Of a stretch of DNA of 64,000 nucleotides, positions 23,745-33,896 are shown piece by piece; position 1 is the first letter of the stretch; the number at the start of each line of letters is the position of its first letter. The notes beneath the pieces are model-generated. The model saw nothing but the letters and a program-made list of their open reading frames with translations, ran no database searches and was not told where the DNA came from. This DNA is from Actinostola sp. cb2023 (Eukaryota; Cnidaria; Anthozoa; Actiniaria; Actinostolidae). The position numbers were made by a program, and so were the translations under genes. The DNA is taken from assembly GCA_033675265.1 (NCBI GenBank), contig JAUJYZ010000098.1, positions 203,501 through 267,500 of the forward strand, given 5' to 3'.

Positions 23745-25103
23745 CTTAAAAACACGAGAAGGTGTGCTGTAAGGAAGCCAAGGATTTATTAATAATGGCA
23801 AAATAGCATACATCAACAAATTCAAAGATTATCTGCACAGTTTTGTCCAGAGAAAAGCAAGCAATATTTTGGGAGTTTTAATAAGGCTTTCTCTCGAGTA
23901 TTTTTCCAAAAATGTCGAAGTCACTGGAGCGTGACTAAGTTTTCAATAGCGTGAAGGGATTTCTAAGTGCGGTGAAAACTTCTAAAGTCAGGCACCCTCG
24001 AGAATCATTCTCACTGGCCGGTTTAGCTAAGTGCCCACCGTAGAGAGAGAGCGAAATTGTAATTAAAAACCATGGCAGCAGCGTCCTATGGTGTCCACCT
24101 TTGAGAGGCGATTATAAAATTCTTAAATCCAATGAAATGTTGTAGTTAATGTTTATAAAAAAATTGAAATCCGTGAAACACTAAGAGTTTTTTTTCCAAT
24201 CCTGTCTCCAGCCCACTTTCCTACGCGTTCCTATGTTGGCGTAGGGACCTAGGACCTTCATTCCCTTTATATTTGTACAAAAAAAAGTTTCACACCATGA
24301 ATTTTGAATTGCGCGCGCGCGCGTTTGGCCCACGGGAAGACTTATATTTTGCCGAAGAACTGAATAATTATTACATAAAATTAATCGACAAAAGGAAGTC
24401 TGAAAATGAATGAATCGTTGGATAAATACATATACTAAAAAAATAAATTTCAATCAAAAATGATAACACAGTCTGTGGTCCAAGGACCGTCTGAAAATCA
24501 GGCTAAATTCCCCGTAGAAAGGCTTTCCGTCCTTGCTTTCTCCTGTGTTTTTCATTTTATTATTATTTTATTTTTATTATTGAAAGCAAGGAGTTGTACA
24601 AATAAATGCAACTGAATTCTTGTTTTGAAAATTTTATGGAAGTTTCAGGAGATGTATGTTTTTCAGGAAACTGAAATAAAGATTACTGTTGGATTCTTGG
24701 TTGGAATGTAGTTTGTATGTGAATCAGTGGTTGCTATAGTTACCGTTAGCTCTCTCATTTTATACCTTCATTCGCAAAGGTTTCTGGGTATGGGGTATGC
24801 CGGAGGGCAAACAAATGAAGATTTTCTAATAAAATGCTTGTGGTTGATTAAATTGAGTTCGTTAAATTTCACTGGATTCAAATGAGGCTCTCTCCAGTCC
24901 TTCTCACGCCTTGAACAATTGCCCTCCGGAACCTGGGGCGAGCCTCGGAGCGTTTCGGCATTTTTAAATGGAACAGTATTTTCTGGTCATTTCATTTATT
25001 GTGGGACTAGAGGAATATCCTTCAAGGTGTTCATTGTGAAACTCCAATTAGCCATTACCATGCAAAACGAGCAGGGGACTGGGACCAAGTCCGTAAAACT
25101 AAT
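23745..25103. other. Region downstream of paxillin, no gene seen
   Basis: AT-rich sequence with no convincing frame. It may include the PXN 3' UTR up to the AATAAA near 24674. A short GCGCGC run lies at about 24310. Confidence 0.5.
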
Positions 25104-25480
25104 TCAACAAGACGCTCAATGAGCGTACACTCGGGCTTTATGACAAGGACAAAGACAGTTGCATTTGCGTGACGAGGGAGACTATGTATGGGTTAGCATA
25201 GAGAAAAATGACCGAATTGTACTTATGTGTTATTGAATATGTTGTGAGAGCGAATCATACTTTCGGATTTAGTCCGATAGGCGTTCGGAAACTATTCGAC
25301 CCGTTTGTGGCGACCATGAATATGCAACCTCAAGTGACCTCAAGTACGTTTAAAGACGGACTACAGACGTCCCTCCACGAATCGGAGATCTTTATGAGTC
25401 ATCGACACAAATAGTCTCTCTCGTCACGCAACTGTCATTGTCATAATACCCGACTATACGCTCATTGAGCGTCTTCTTCT
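25104..25480. mobile_element. Inverted-repeat element with GACGCTCAATGAGCGTA ends
   Basis: The left arm AGACGCTCAATGAGCGTA, then GACGAGGGAGACTATG at about 25170, is mirrored on the right by CTCTCGTCACGCAACTG and TACGCTCATTGAGCGTCTT. Arms are about 80 bp. Pieces of the same arm recur at 26165-26200, 26570-26610 and 26830-26865. Confidence 0.75.
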
Positions 25481-26140
25481 GTAACAGATCCCTAATATCT
25501 AATGACGTTTTGATTTCGATTGTATTTTTGCCGTTCACTGACCTGTTTAGAGCGTGGAAATTCTGCTTTAAATAGCGCTGCGCGGCGGTTCTAAAATTAA
25601 TGCGCTTCTCTATTGTGCAAGTATATAAATAGGCTATTAAAACTACTTTGGCATGATCCTAAATTTCGTACATTGACCTTGCTCGCCTTTGATGAAGTTT
25701 TGAAGTACGATTTCTACGATTCCTTTTCCTTCTGAATTTTTCAAACGTCGAATAAAATAAACATCCATCATTATATATCTGAGAAATGTGTTTCGTTTTA
25801 CTGTCGGATACTTTTTAAACGGTTTTTCACGGCGCGTGACGACAGTCAGGCAGCAAGCAAAGCGAGATTAGCTATCAAAACAAAATCTACTGGAAAATCA
25901 AACCCTCGCTCTCTAGCTTCAGAGACATAATAATATAACATCCAGACGATTCAGACTATGATCTGGCGAAGCTCGACGAAGCTGCTAACGGGTTTTTAAC
26001 GGCATGGCCTAGAAAAAAAAACTTTGCAAACGTGGAATAAAATAAACATCCATCATGAGTTACTGAAAATAACTCGACTGGCTCGACTGTTTGTAAGGCT
26101 TCAATTGCACTATTTTCAGTCAATCATGCTTCTTCAATAC

Positions 26141-27510
26141 AATATCATTTCTCTGACGTCAGTGACAGTTGAGTGACGAGGGAGACTATGTGTCGGGTGA
26201 GTACGTACATGATACGTCTTGAGGTTGCATAGGTCAGATGGTTCTGATAACGCCCTCGCGTTTGTTTTTGTTAAATATATTTTAAGCGAGCTTCTAGTCC
26301 TTCTACCACTTCTAGTCATTGAACGATGAACTAGAATCCTGACCTTTTAATAGCTTGAAGATCTACAGCTGCTTTCAAAACTAAGATTCAAATCTACTTG
26401 AGTCCTGTGTGTCGTTTGTTTTCCCTTATCTGCTGAGTCATCTTGAAACTCGATACGATTAAATACGTCGCATACTTTCTTCATTCTTTGACCAAACAAA
26501 ACTACTAAAACCGAAAACCGAACAAGAAAGCCCATTTTATAACTCGGGCTTCCTTCGGAAGGGCCCGAGTAACAAGACGCTCAATGAGCGTATACTCGGA
26601 CATTATGACAAGTAGATCTCTATCTTTGCTCACCAACACACACCATTGGTAGAACAAGCCACAGCCATCTCAAAATTGACAGACGAACGTCGAAGAGAAG
26701 TAGCCTGTGAACAGATCTCTCCAAGGGGAGGGGGAAGGGGATGGAAAAGGGGAGACTATAGAGTCATTCTTCCGTGACAATCTCCGATACTTGACCCTGT
26801 TATTTGATCATACGTCCGATAAACACGTTATGACAATGACAGTTGCGTGACGAGGGAGACTATTTGTCGGTGATCATAGATAAAGATCTCGGCAGTACGT
26901 ACTCGGTACATCTTGAGGTTGCATAGGTCAGACGGTTCTGATAACGCCCTTCAAGGCGCGTTTGTTTTTGTTAAATATATTTATAAGCTTACAAAGGCTT
27001 CAATAGCACTATTTTCATTCGGACTCGACTTCGTAGACCCGTTTCAGCATAGAATTACTTCATTAGGCGTTTGGATATCATCGCCCCCGTTTTCAGCCAA
27101 TCGAAACCCTGAAACAGACATTCCTGACCGATACGATCACATACTTCACATTCTGTGTACTACGAAGAAAAATATAAAAGAAAGCGCAATTTCTAACTCG
27201 GTCACTTCCTCCGGAAGTGTCCGAGTAATTATCTTCTACACAGCACTTCTAGTATAGTCGGTAGCCGGTGGAACGATGAGTTTTAACGATGACCCAAGAG
27301 CGAACCACTGGCTTGATCCGTTTGAGCATAGAATTACTTCATTAGGAGTTCAGATATCATCGCCCCAGTTTTCAGCCAATCGAAACCCTGAAACAGACAT
27401 TCCTGACCGATACGATAACATTCTTCACATTTAGTGTACTACGAAGAAAAATATAGAAGAAAGCGCAATTTCTAACTCGATCACTTCCTCCGGAAGTGTC
27501 CGAGTAATAA
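26141..27510. repeat. Cluster of related repeat copies with GC hairpins
   Basis: The block at about 26160-26280 (GACGAGGGAGACTATGTGTC, TTGAGGTTGCATAGGTCAGA, TTTGTTAAATATATTT) recurs at 26840-26985. A second block at about 27044-27229 recurs at 27330-27510, sharing CAGCCAATCGAAACCCTGAA and GAAAGCGCAATTTCTAACTC. Three units finish with a small hairpin of the form ACTCGG..CTTCC..GGAAG..CCGAGTAA, near 26540, 27195 and 27480. No protein recognised. Confidence 0.7.
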
Positions 27511-27890
27511 GAAACTAGCAAAATTGAACATCATTTTCTGAGAGAGCAGACCAAACTTAGCTAGTCTAGAAAGTTTGGTGAACGATGCTAGAGGGCATCA
27601 CAGATGTCTATTTCACCATACAAACTCTGTAAATTTTTGACGTTGACTTGTCCATCCAAACCATACATTCACTGTAACTGAATTTTGGCTGGACAACACA
27701 ATTTCAAACGTTTATAATTCCGACAGAATTCGCTCAAATAACATCAAACTTTGCACATATACTAATTTCAACATGCTCTTTCATGTAATGAACTTAATTT
27801 CGTAATTGCAATAATTCTAACAAACTCGTAAAACCAAATGAGGAGTGGGCTCTGGGTACGAGAATGGTAATGTCTAATGAACCGTTCCAT

Positions 27891-27970
27891 AATCTCGTTC
27901 CCAGGGTCGGCCGCGGCTTTTTTGGCAACCGCAAGCCAAAAAAGCCGCGGGCGACTCTGGGAACGAGATT
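27891..27970. repeat. 80-bp perfect-type hairpin
   Basis: AATCTCGTTCCCAGGGTCGG through GGCTTTTTTGGC pairs with GCCAAAAAAGCC through TCTGGGAACGAGATT around a loop of a few bases. Likely a minimal MITE. Confidence 0.8.
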
Positions 27971-28574
27971 GGTCTATATATGAGCAGAAACTGATGCTCG
28001 TCAGTTCTGTGAAAGTCCCAGTTGCTCAGACTGATAAGCAAACAATGGACACGGCTAGTGGTCTTTCTAGACAGAAATTATCGCAATGAACTAATGTATT
28101 CAGTAATATCAGTTGAACATGAACTGTGAATGGAAATCTAACAGATGCCGTTTGTTTGAACTTTATTAATACTTGTCCAACATTGTTTACTCATCCATGT
28201 TGTTAAAAACACACACGTGGATTATCAAAACTATATGCTCCTAATCAATTTGCATTCTATGTGCCGCATATTCACCCTACCAAATGGTTCTGCATGGTAA
28301 TGTATTGGCCGAAACGTTCTCAAAAACGTCTGCTCACTGTGCATGAATGTGGTGTTCAACTGTTGTTCCGGCACAGGCAACTGCACGGAGTAGGCCATGT
28401 GTTGTTTCGGCCTTGACAGTTATTATATCATGCAATGCAATTATTGCTGAAGCCGGTACATCTAAACTTTTGTATGTACGATATTTACAGACAAATGCTT
28501 TTTCCAGTGCTTGCTAGTAGTTGTCTTTCAACGATTTAATTGGTCGAGAGCAGTGATATTTCAGCTGACGGTAG

Positions 28575-29007
28575 CACAGGGAGCCCAAGCTCATTATCTG
28601 TGAAGACCGTTGTTTAATTTGCATATTTACAGTAAATGTATGTGGCTTTAAAACATCCCTCCGTATTTCAAGATTTTTCGTAAATAATAAAACTTTTTTT
28701 TCATGCACTAATGTGTTGTTCTTACTACTTTCAATGCTGTGACGGCGTTTCAGCGCCATTAGAGCGTTTTTAACGAAAATACCCCTGAATACTCTTTCAG
28801 GGGTATTTTCGTTAAAAACGCTCTAATGGCGCTGAAACGCCGTCACAGCATCGAAAGTAGTAAGAACAACACATTAGTGAAAAAAAAGTTTTATTATTTA
28901 CGAAAAATCTTGAAATACGGAGGGATGTTTTAAAGCCACATACATTTACTGTAAATATGCAAATTAAACAACGGTCTTCACAGATAATGAGCTTGGGGCT
29001 CCCTGTG
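28575..29007. mobile_element. CACAGG foldback element, 433 bp, TSD ACGGTAG
   Basis: Almost entirely two inverted arms of about 210 bp around a short loop near 28790. Ends are CACAGGGAGCCCAAGCTC and GAGCTTGGGGCTCCCTGTG. ACGGTAG is duplicated at 28568-28574 and 29008-29014. Arm landmarks are GCATATTTACAGTAAATG, CATCCCTCCGTATTTC, GTGACGGCGTTTCAGCGCC and CAGGGGTATTTTCG. This is the simple form of the element that became the 8.7-kb composite at 33731. Confidence 0.92.
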
Positions 29008-29014
29008 ACGGTAG

Positions 29015-30498
29015 TTTCGCTCTCCTGTTCGTCACTCAGTGGGGACTAAAAACAAGATGGCGGACGAAACTCGATGGGTTTCCTCATACTAAAAACAGCT
29101 AAAAAAGAACTGGAAACAAGTCCCAAAACACAAAACGGCAAAAGTACTTACACATGGATAAATTTCTTGGTATTTCAAGAATGACTTTCTTTGACTAACT
29201 CTGCAGAAAGCAACGAGAAACGATCGACATAATTTTTCCGAACTTTTAATTACTCTTTGGCGATGAAAATTACAACTAAATTACAACTGACCTATACATC
29301 AGTTTTGACGCTATATTTCTATTCGTTCTTTGAGATGTTTTTACGTTGTGAACGCTGTACTTTGAATATCACTACAAACCATGCTATTCACCATTACCTA
29401 TACTAATATGACGGCTTTTTTGTTCATTAATTGTGTCAGTTGGGCGTCAAATAAAGGATCAAAACTTTATCCGGAAAACAAACCCGACAGATCGATTGTC
29501 GTTATTTCCTAAAGTCAAACGACAAACTCAGACAATTAACACAAAGTTGGAAGTGAAAAAGGAAATGTTTCTTTCAATTTATGACTGGCGTCAGACTGAT
29601 TCAACTCTGCCAGCGGCCAGCGTACACGCGTATGCATAAAACCCACCTCTATTTACGGGTGGTATATAGATAATTCATTGATCTAGTCAGTTTATTGTTT
29701 AAAATTTGAATCGGAAACTGTCCACACGCGCGTTAGGTCTGTATATTTACAATTTTTGAAACTTGATAATGTTCGAGATTGTTTCTCCCCGATATACGTA
29801 CCTCAAATTTGAAAAAAAAAGCAGGACTGAATAGACTTTGCGCAGCGCTAAAATTAAATATATCAAATTAAAACAGTTTTAGGTAGAACTGGTGTTAATC
29901 TAGGCTCAGTTTCCGAGTTGACATAAGGGCTTGTCTAGTGAATAATTAATTTTGCTGTCAAAAGAATAAAAACATGAGACTTGAAACGGTGAAAACCAGC
30001 TGTTACTACTGACTTTAATCATCACAGCATATGTTAATTATGTAGTAATTGCTTTTGCTAACCCAAAACACCCAGAAAACTCACTAGATTTTAACACTAA
30101 AAAGGCTTGCGTGAGTTGCAAGGTCGTTGATAAACTGCTGGACGATTTGATGTAATTACTTTTAAGACAGTAGTTGTCGCCTGTGAGAGCAGCTAAAGCT
30201 AGCGCTTATATGTAGTATTTAGCATATCAAGTTGAATAATTTATCCGATAATTAATGACTCTAAAATTAAAATTTTAAAATGCTGTAAACACGAGTTTCA
30301 AGGGCAGCAAGGTGTCACCTTACAGTTTACACCTTGTTTAGTTATATAGAAATTATAGTTAATTATACCTATATTTGTCGTTATATAAATATACTTTTTC
30401 TTAATTTATGTACTAGAGGTATTATTGTTACGAAGGCGCTAGAATTAAAGGCATTTAGAATGGAAATATGGACGTTTTCTTTTGGAGTTGTTAAGAGT
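29015..30498. other. Intergenic, nothing recognised
   Basis: AT-rich sequence without a convincing exon. An AAACAAGATGGCGGACGAAAC context at about 29050 looks like a possible start codon but has no supporting frame. Confidence 0.5.
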
Positions 30499-31362
30499 TC
30501 ATTCCAATTCATCGTCTGAATCGTCGGCGTCGATAACGCCGGGTTCCTTTCGAAGAAGTTTCGCAAACAATCCACGATACGCCATCACAAAGATCACAAG
30601 ATACAAGGCTGCTACGACAAATATATGCCACACAAACGCAATGGCTACGAATTCCACATTTGCTGAAGAGTTCTTCCACGGGCGAGCACCGTGCAAGACG
30701 AACGCAATCTGGAAAAACCAGGTACCTTGCAGCGACGTCAGAAAAGCACGAGACAGCGCGGGGACGGGAGTGCGGTCGTCTACCTTCATTTCCAGCAAAA
30801 GCACCACAGACGTGAGGAAACTTATCACGTACAAGAAAGTGTGGAGGCGAACAATGAGTTCAGGTCGTCCTCCCAGATGGAAGAAGAAAAGCATCCCCTC
30901 CGCAAAGAAGGCCAGTGCAAGGAAGACATGGTCAAGGCCCGATGGAAATGGAGCTGCTTTGTAGTGCACTAGAAGATCAACCACGCCTGACAAGCCAAAT
31001 AAGCTATACATGGAAACATGAGCGTAGTTGTTCAAGTGTTCTTGGACAAAGTCATTATTGCTATCAAGGAGAACCCACTGGCTCTCGTAAAATAATTCTC
31101 CAAGAACTCCCACGATGGAGAGCACCACTTTGAGAATAGGCTCGAACGGGATTTTTGAAGTGCGTCGTTCCACGCATCCAAAAGTCGCCCGTTGTTGACG
31201 CCGCTCTCCGCGGATCCTGTTGTTTCGGGGCTTCTGTAGTAGCGGCGGGTTTTGTTTTGACGTTAGGTGCAGAAAAGACAGTCGAAGAGCTCCTATCAGC
31301 CACCAAATTGAGCCTATCGTGAGCATTGTGCCAGGCACGGCGTGCCCCACAAAGCTTCCCAT
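30499..31362 (-). CDS. TMEM45: TMEM45/DUF716 family multi-pass membrane protein, single exon
   Basis: Member of the TMEM45 (DUF716) family, whose biochemical role is poorly known. Start chosen at the ATG giving MGSFVGHAVPGTM, because the family begins with a MG(S/N)F.GHA(L/V)PG motif; the frame stays open 15 codons upstream. Length 287 residues against about 275 in vertebrates. Hydrophobic segments fitting membrane helices include TIGSIWWLIGALRLSFL near the N-terminus, VFLALAFFAEGMLFFFHL, FLYVISFLTSVVLLLEM and VWHIFVVAALYLVIFVMAY. The family motif QGTWFFQIAFVL is present. The tail is acidic (DADDSDDELE). No intron interrupts it, unlike the multi-exon neighbours, so it may be an old retrocopy or an intronless lineage member. 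The frame is intact. Confidence 0.9.
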   Translation of the reverse strand: MGSFVGHAVPGTMLTIGSIWWLIGALRLSFLHLTSKQNPPLLQKPRNNRIRGERRQQRATFGCVERRTSKIPFEPILKVVLSIVGVLGELFYESQWVLLDSNNDFVQEHLNNYAHVSMYSLFGLSGVVDLLVHYKAAPFPSGLDHVFLALAFFAEGMLFFFHLGGRPELIVRLHTFLYVISFLTSVVLLLEMKVDDRTPVPALSRAFLTSLQGTWFFQIAFVLHGARPWKNSSANVEFVAIAFVWHIFVVAALYLVIFVMAYRGLFAKLLRKEPGVIDADDSDDELE

Positions 31363-31409
31363 TATCCCAGGCGTAGAAAGAACACTGAATAAGAAAAACA
31401 AGTACAAGA

Positions 31410-32785
31410 AACTCGGTTTGTTTCTCGTGACTCAACAGCAGTAAATTCACTCAGTATGATCATTTATTCATATGCAAATATATACGACACAAGCTTCAGG
31501 GTGTTTAATTTCGAACTGATGAAAATATCAAATGAGCTCATCACCGTTGTTTCAATCTCACAATATTTTGGAAATGATCCATTTGGCTCGATTCAGTTTC
31601 GTTTTTCCCCCATGCCTTTGGAAACACATTCGTTTAATACTCGTAGTGTAGTATTTCCATAGCAACAAAATGTCGATTTGAATCTGCGGGATGTATATAA
31701 TTTACAATGGCTACAGACAAAGATGTCTCAGTAATTTCCAAATTATTCCAAGCCGGTCATTATCTCTAATGTCCAATAGACACTTGACAAAATTGATGTA
31801 ATTAAAAAGATCCAACTGAAGAAAAAACCCGAGTCAATTAGCATTTCTGCAATTAGATGTTTTGTTTGACTCGGAATGCCAATTTGATGTGAATTTTTTA
31901 AATTTAATTCTCGTTGTTATTTTTTTTTTTTGCGAAAAAACAAAATGATCTGAGGTTTCTGTATTTTAAATTAAGCAGGTGAAAGCAAAGGTTAATCTAA
32001 AGGATCACAGAAACCCGACAGGCACGACGTACAGGCGCGGCAGAACTGACAGAGCGAACACGAGTGCGGTCTAGAAATAGTTATAATCGTGGATTATAGT
32101 AGCCCCCCCAGAAAGTAATGTATTTTTTAACCCTTCTACTAAATCCCGAAAGCACGCCCCCGAAAGCCGACCATCCCATCCAACTGTCAAATAGTCGTGC
32201 CGTTCTAAATACTAGCTACTTTCGATCGTGTATAGCGGTACGCGAACATTTACAGACATTTTGAATTCGGTTACAGTTTGGTTTGTTTACGAAGTTCTCC
32301 AGATTAAGTTCTTCACGATCTTACTTACAGTAATAATGTTTGTTCAAATAACTTGAATGGCAAAGTAATTGGAAAAACTCAAGTCTACAAATTGATTAAA
32401 GTATGAAAGAGCTTTTATAACACGTACGCGTCCTCTTCATTACTGAGTAGCGTCTCATACTCGAAAGTAGCGCGGCCCCTTTTGCGGTCAGCTAAACCCG
32501 AAAGTAACGGGGGACCGACTTTCGAAATATTCTGCTAAACAGGAAGGCCAGTGTTTATTGATGGCTTCATGTGGTCGAGAAAGCTAATACTGTAATAATT
32601 AAGATAGGAACTAGCCGTTTCTAATAGAAAATGAAATGTTGCGAGTGCGTACCGCGGTCTACTGGTTTAGTATATGTGAATTGTGATTGGTCAATTAACG
32701 GTCCACAACTTCCCGTACGGACCTCAAATTTATTTTTACAAGAACAAACGAAAGTAACCAATGATACAATATTTGACACATGTTG
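31410..32785. other. Intergenic with a fragment of a dispersed repeat
   Basis: No gene recognised. About 32640-32735 contains CAACTTCCCGTACGGACC and TGTGATTGGTCAATTA, the reverse complement of part of the elements at 42595-42870 and 49012-49285. Confidence 0.5.
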
Positions 32786-32794
32786 AACTCGTCC

Positions 32795-33669
32795 TAGCCT
32801 GAATATCAGCCGTCTCCTCTGGGTCAAAAATTTCCCCGAGTGAGACGTCTGAACTCCGAAGTCGATAATCGTGTCCAGTGACGTCACACTACGCCGGTTC
32901 CGGGTAGTGTGTTCTGATTGGCTCACACGATAATTTATACAAAATTCGTGAGGTTTTCAAGATGGCGGGTGTGTTTATTTCCAAACCGCCGTTCGAAACG
33001 TAAGTCCCTTGGTTGGAATAACAGGGATGTATCCACAGCAAGAAAAAGCTATTTATGAATTTATTAACAGGAAGAATATCTATGTTAACCTTCCGACTTG
33101 CTACGGAAAGTCGCTTATCTTTGAAATGGTTCCACGCCTGCAGCGAACTGAGCGAACTATCCCTTTTAATTTAGAAACTACATGTACGTGTACGTCTTGT
33201 ACTTGTACTTGTCAGTACTAACACTAACAACTGAAGACGAAGGGCTGCTATAAGGTTGTCTTTTTTTCCCGCTTCTTCTACGGAGTCTACTAGAATGTTC
33301 TTCGCATATATTGTCTTTCAGTTTGACGTTGATATTTGAACATGGATTTTGGCGATACGTACGACTGATTAGTCTCCCTCGCAGAGGGAGAATGGGACCG
33401 AAACTAAGAACGGCTGCGAGGGAGACTAACGACTGATACGATCTTGTCTTGACTCGATAATTTTCGTATATTCTAAGGTGCTTTGTCCTAATACCGGTCC
33501 GTCTTTATTTCTAACAATTTCTTGCACAAATAGTCAATTCAAAGTCAAGCATTCTAACATTTACATAAATTACTAGATGACGTCACTGGACACGATTATC
33601 GACTTCGGAGTTCAGACGTCTCACTCGGGGAAATTTTTGACCCAGAGGAGACGGCTGATATTCAGGCTA
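32795..33669. mobile_element. MULE-like element (92-bp TIRs, 9-bp TSD) carrying a helicase gene fragment
   Basis: Nearly perfect inverted repeats 32795-32886 and 33578-33669 start TAGCCTGAATATCAGCCGTC and end GACGGCTGATATTCAGGCTA. AACTCGTCC flanks both ends (32786-32794 and 33670-33678). A 9-bp duplication with long TIRs is the Mutator/MULE pattern. No transposase is present. The 690-bp interior holds a start codon context and helicase-like coding sequence (separate entry), so it resembles a Pack-type gene-capturing element. Intact TIRs indicate a fairly recent insertion. Confidence 0.85.
32962..33221 (+). pseudogene. Captured 5' fragment of a RecQ-like helicase
   Basis: ATG GCG GGT at 32962 opens MAGVFISKPPFET, then a stop. 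In another frame from about 33009 the text reads YPQQEKAIYEFINRKNIY and then LPTCYGKSLIFEMVP. This is the Q-motif-like region plus a Walker A motif of RecQ-type DEAD/DEAH helicases (usual form LPTGYGKS, here Gly to Cys). One frame change separates the two parts, and the similarity stops after about 60 residues in low-complexity sequence. It lies entirely between the TIRs of a MULE-like element. The parent gene is not in the window. It is non-functional as a helicase. Confidence 0.7.
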
Positions 33670-33896
33670 AACTCGTCCTTGATAGTTCATAGTCGATTTG
33701 ATAGTATGCAAACTGTGATGATAGCTAGACCACAGGGAGCCCAAGCTCATTACTGTGAAGACCTTTGTTAAATTTGCATATTTACAGTAAATGTATGTGG
33801 CTTTAACACATCCCTCCGTATTTCAAGATTTTTCGTAAATAATAAAACTTTCTTTTCACTAATGTGTTGTTCTTACTACTTTCGATGCTGTGACGG

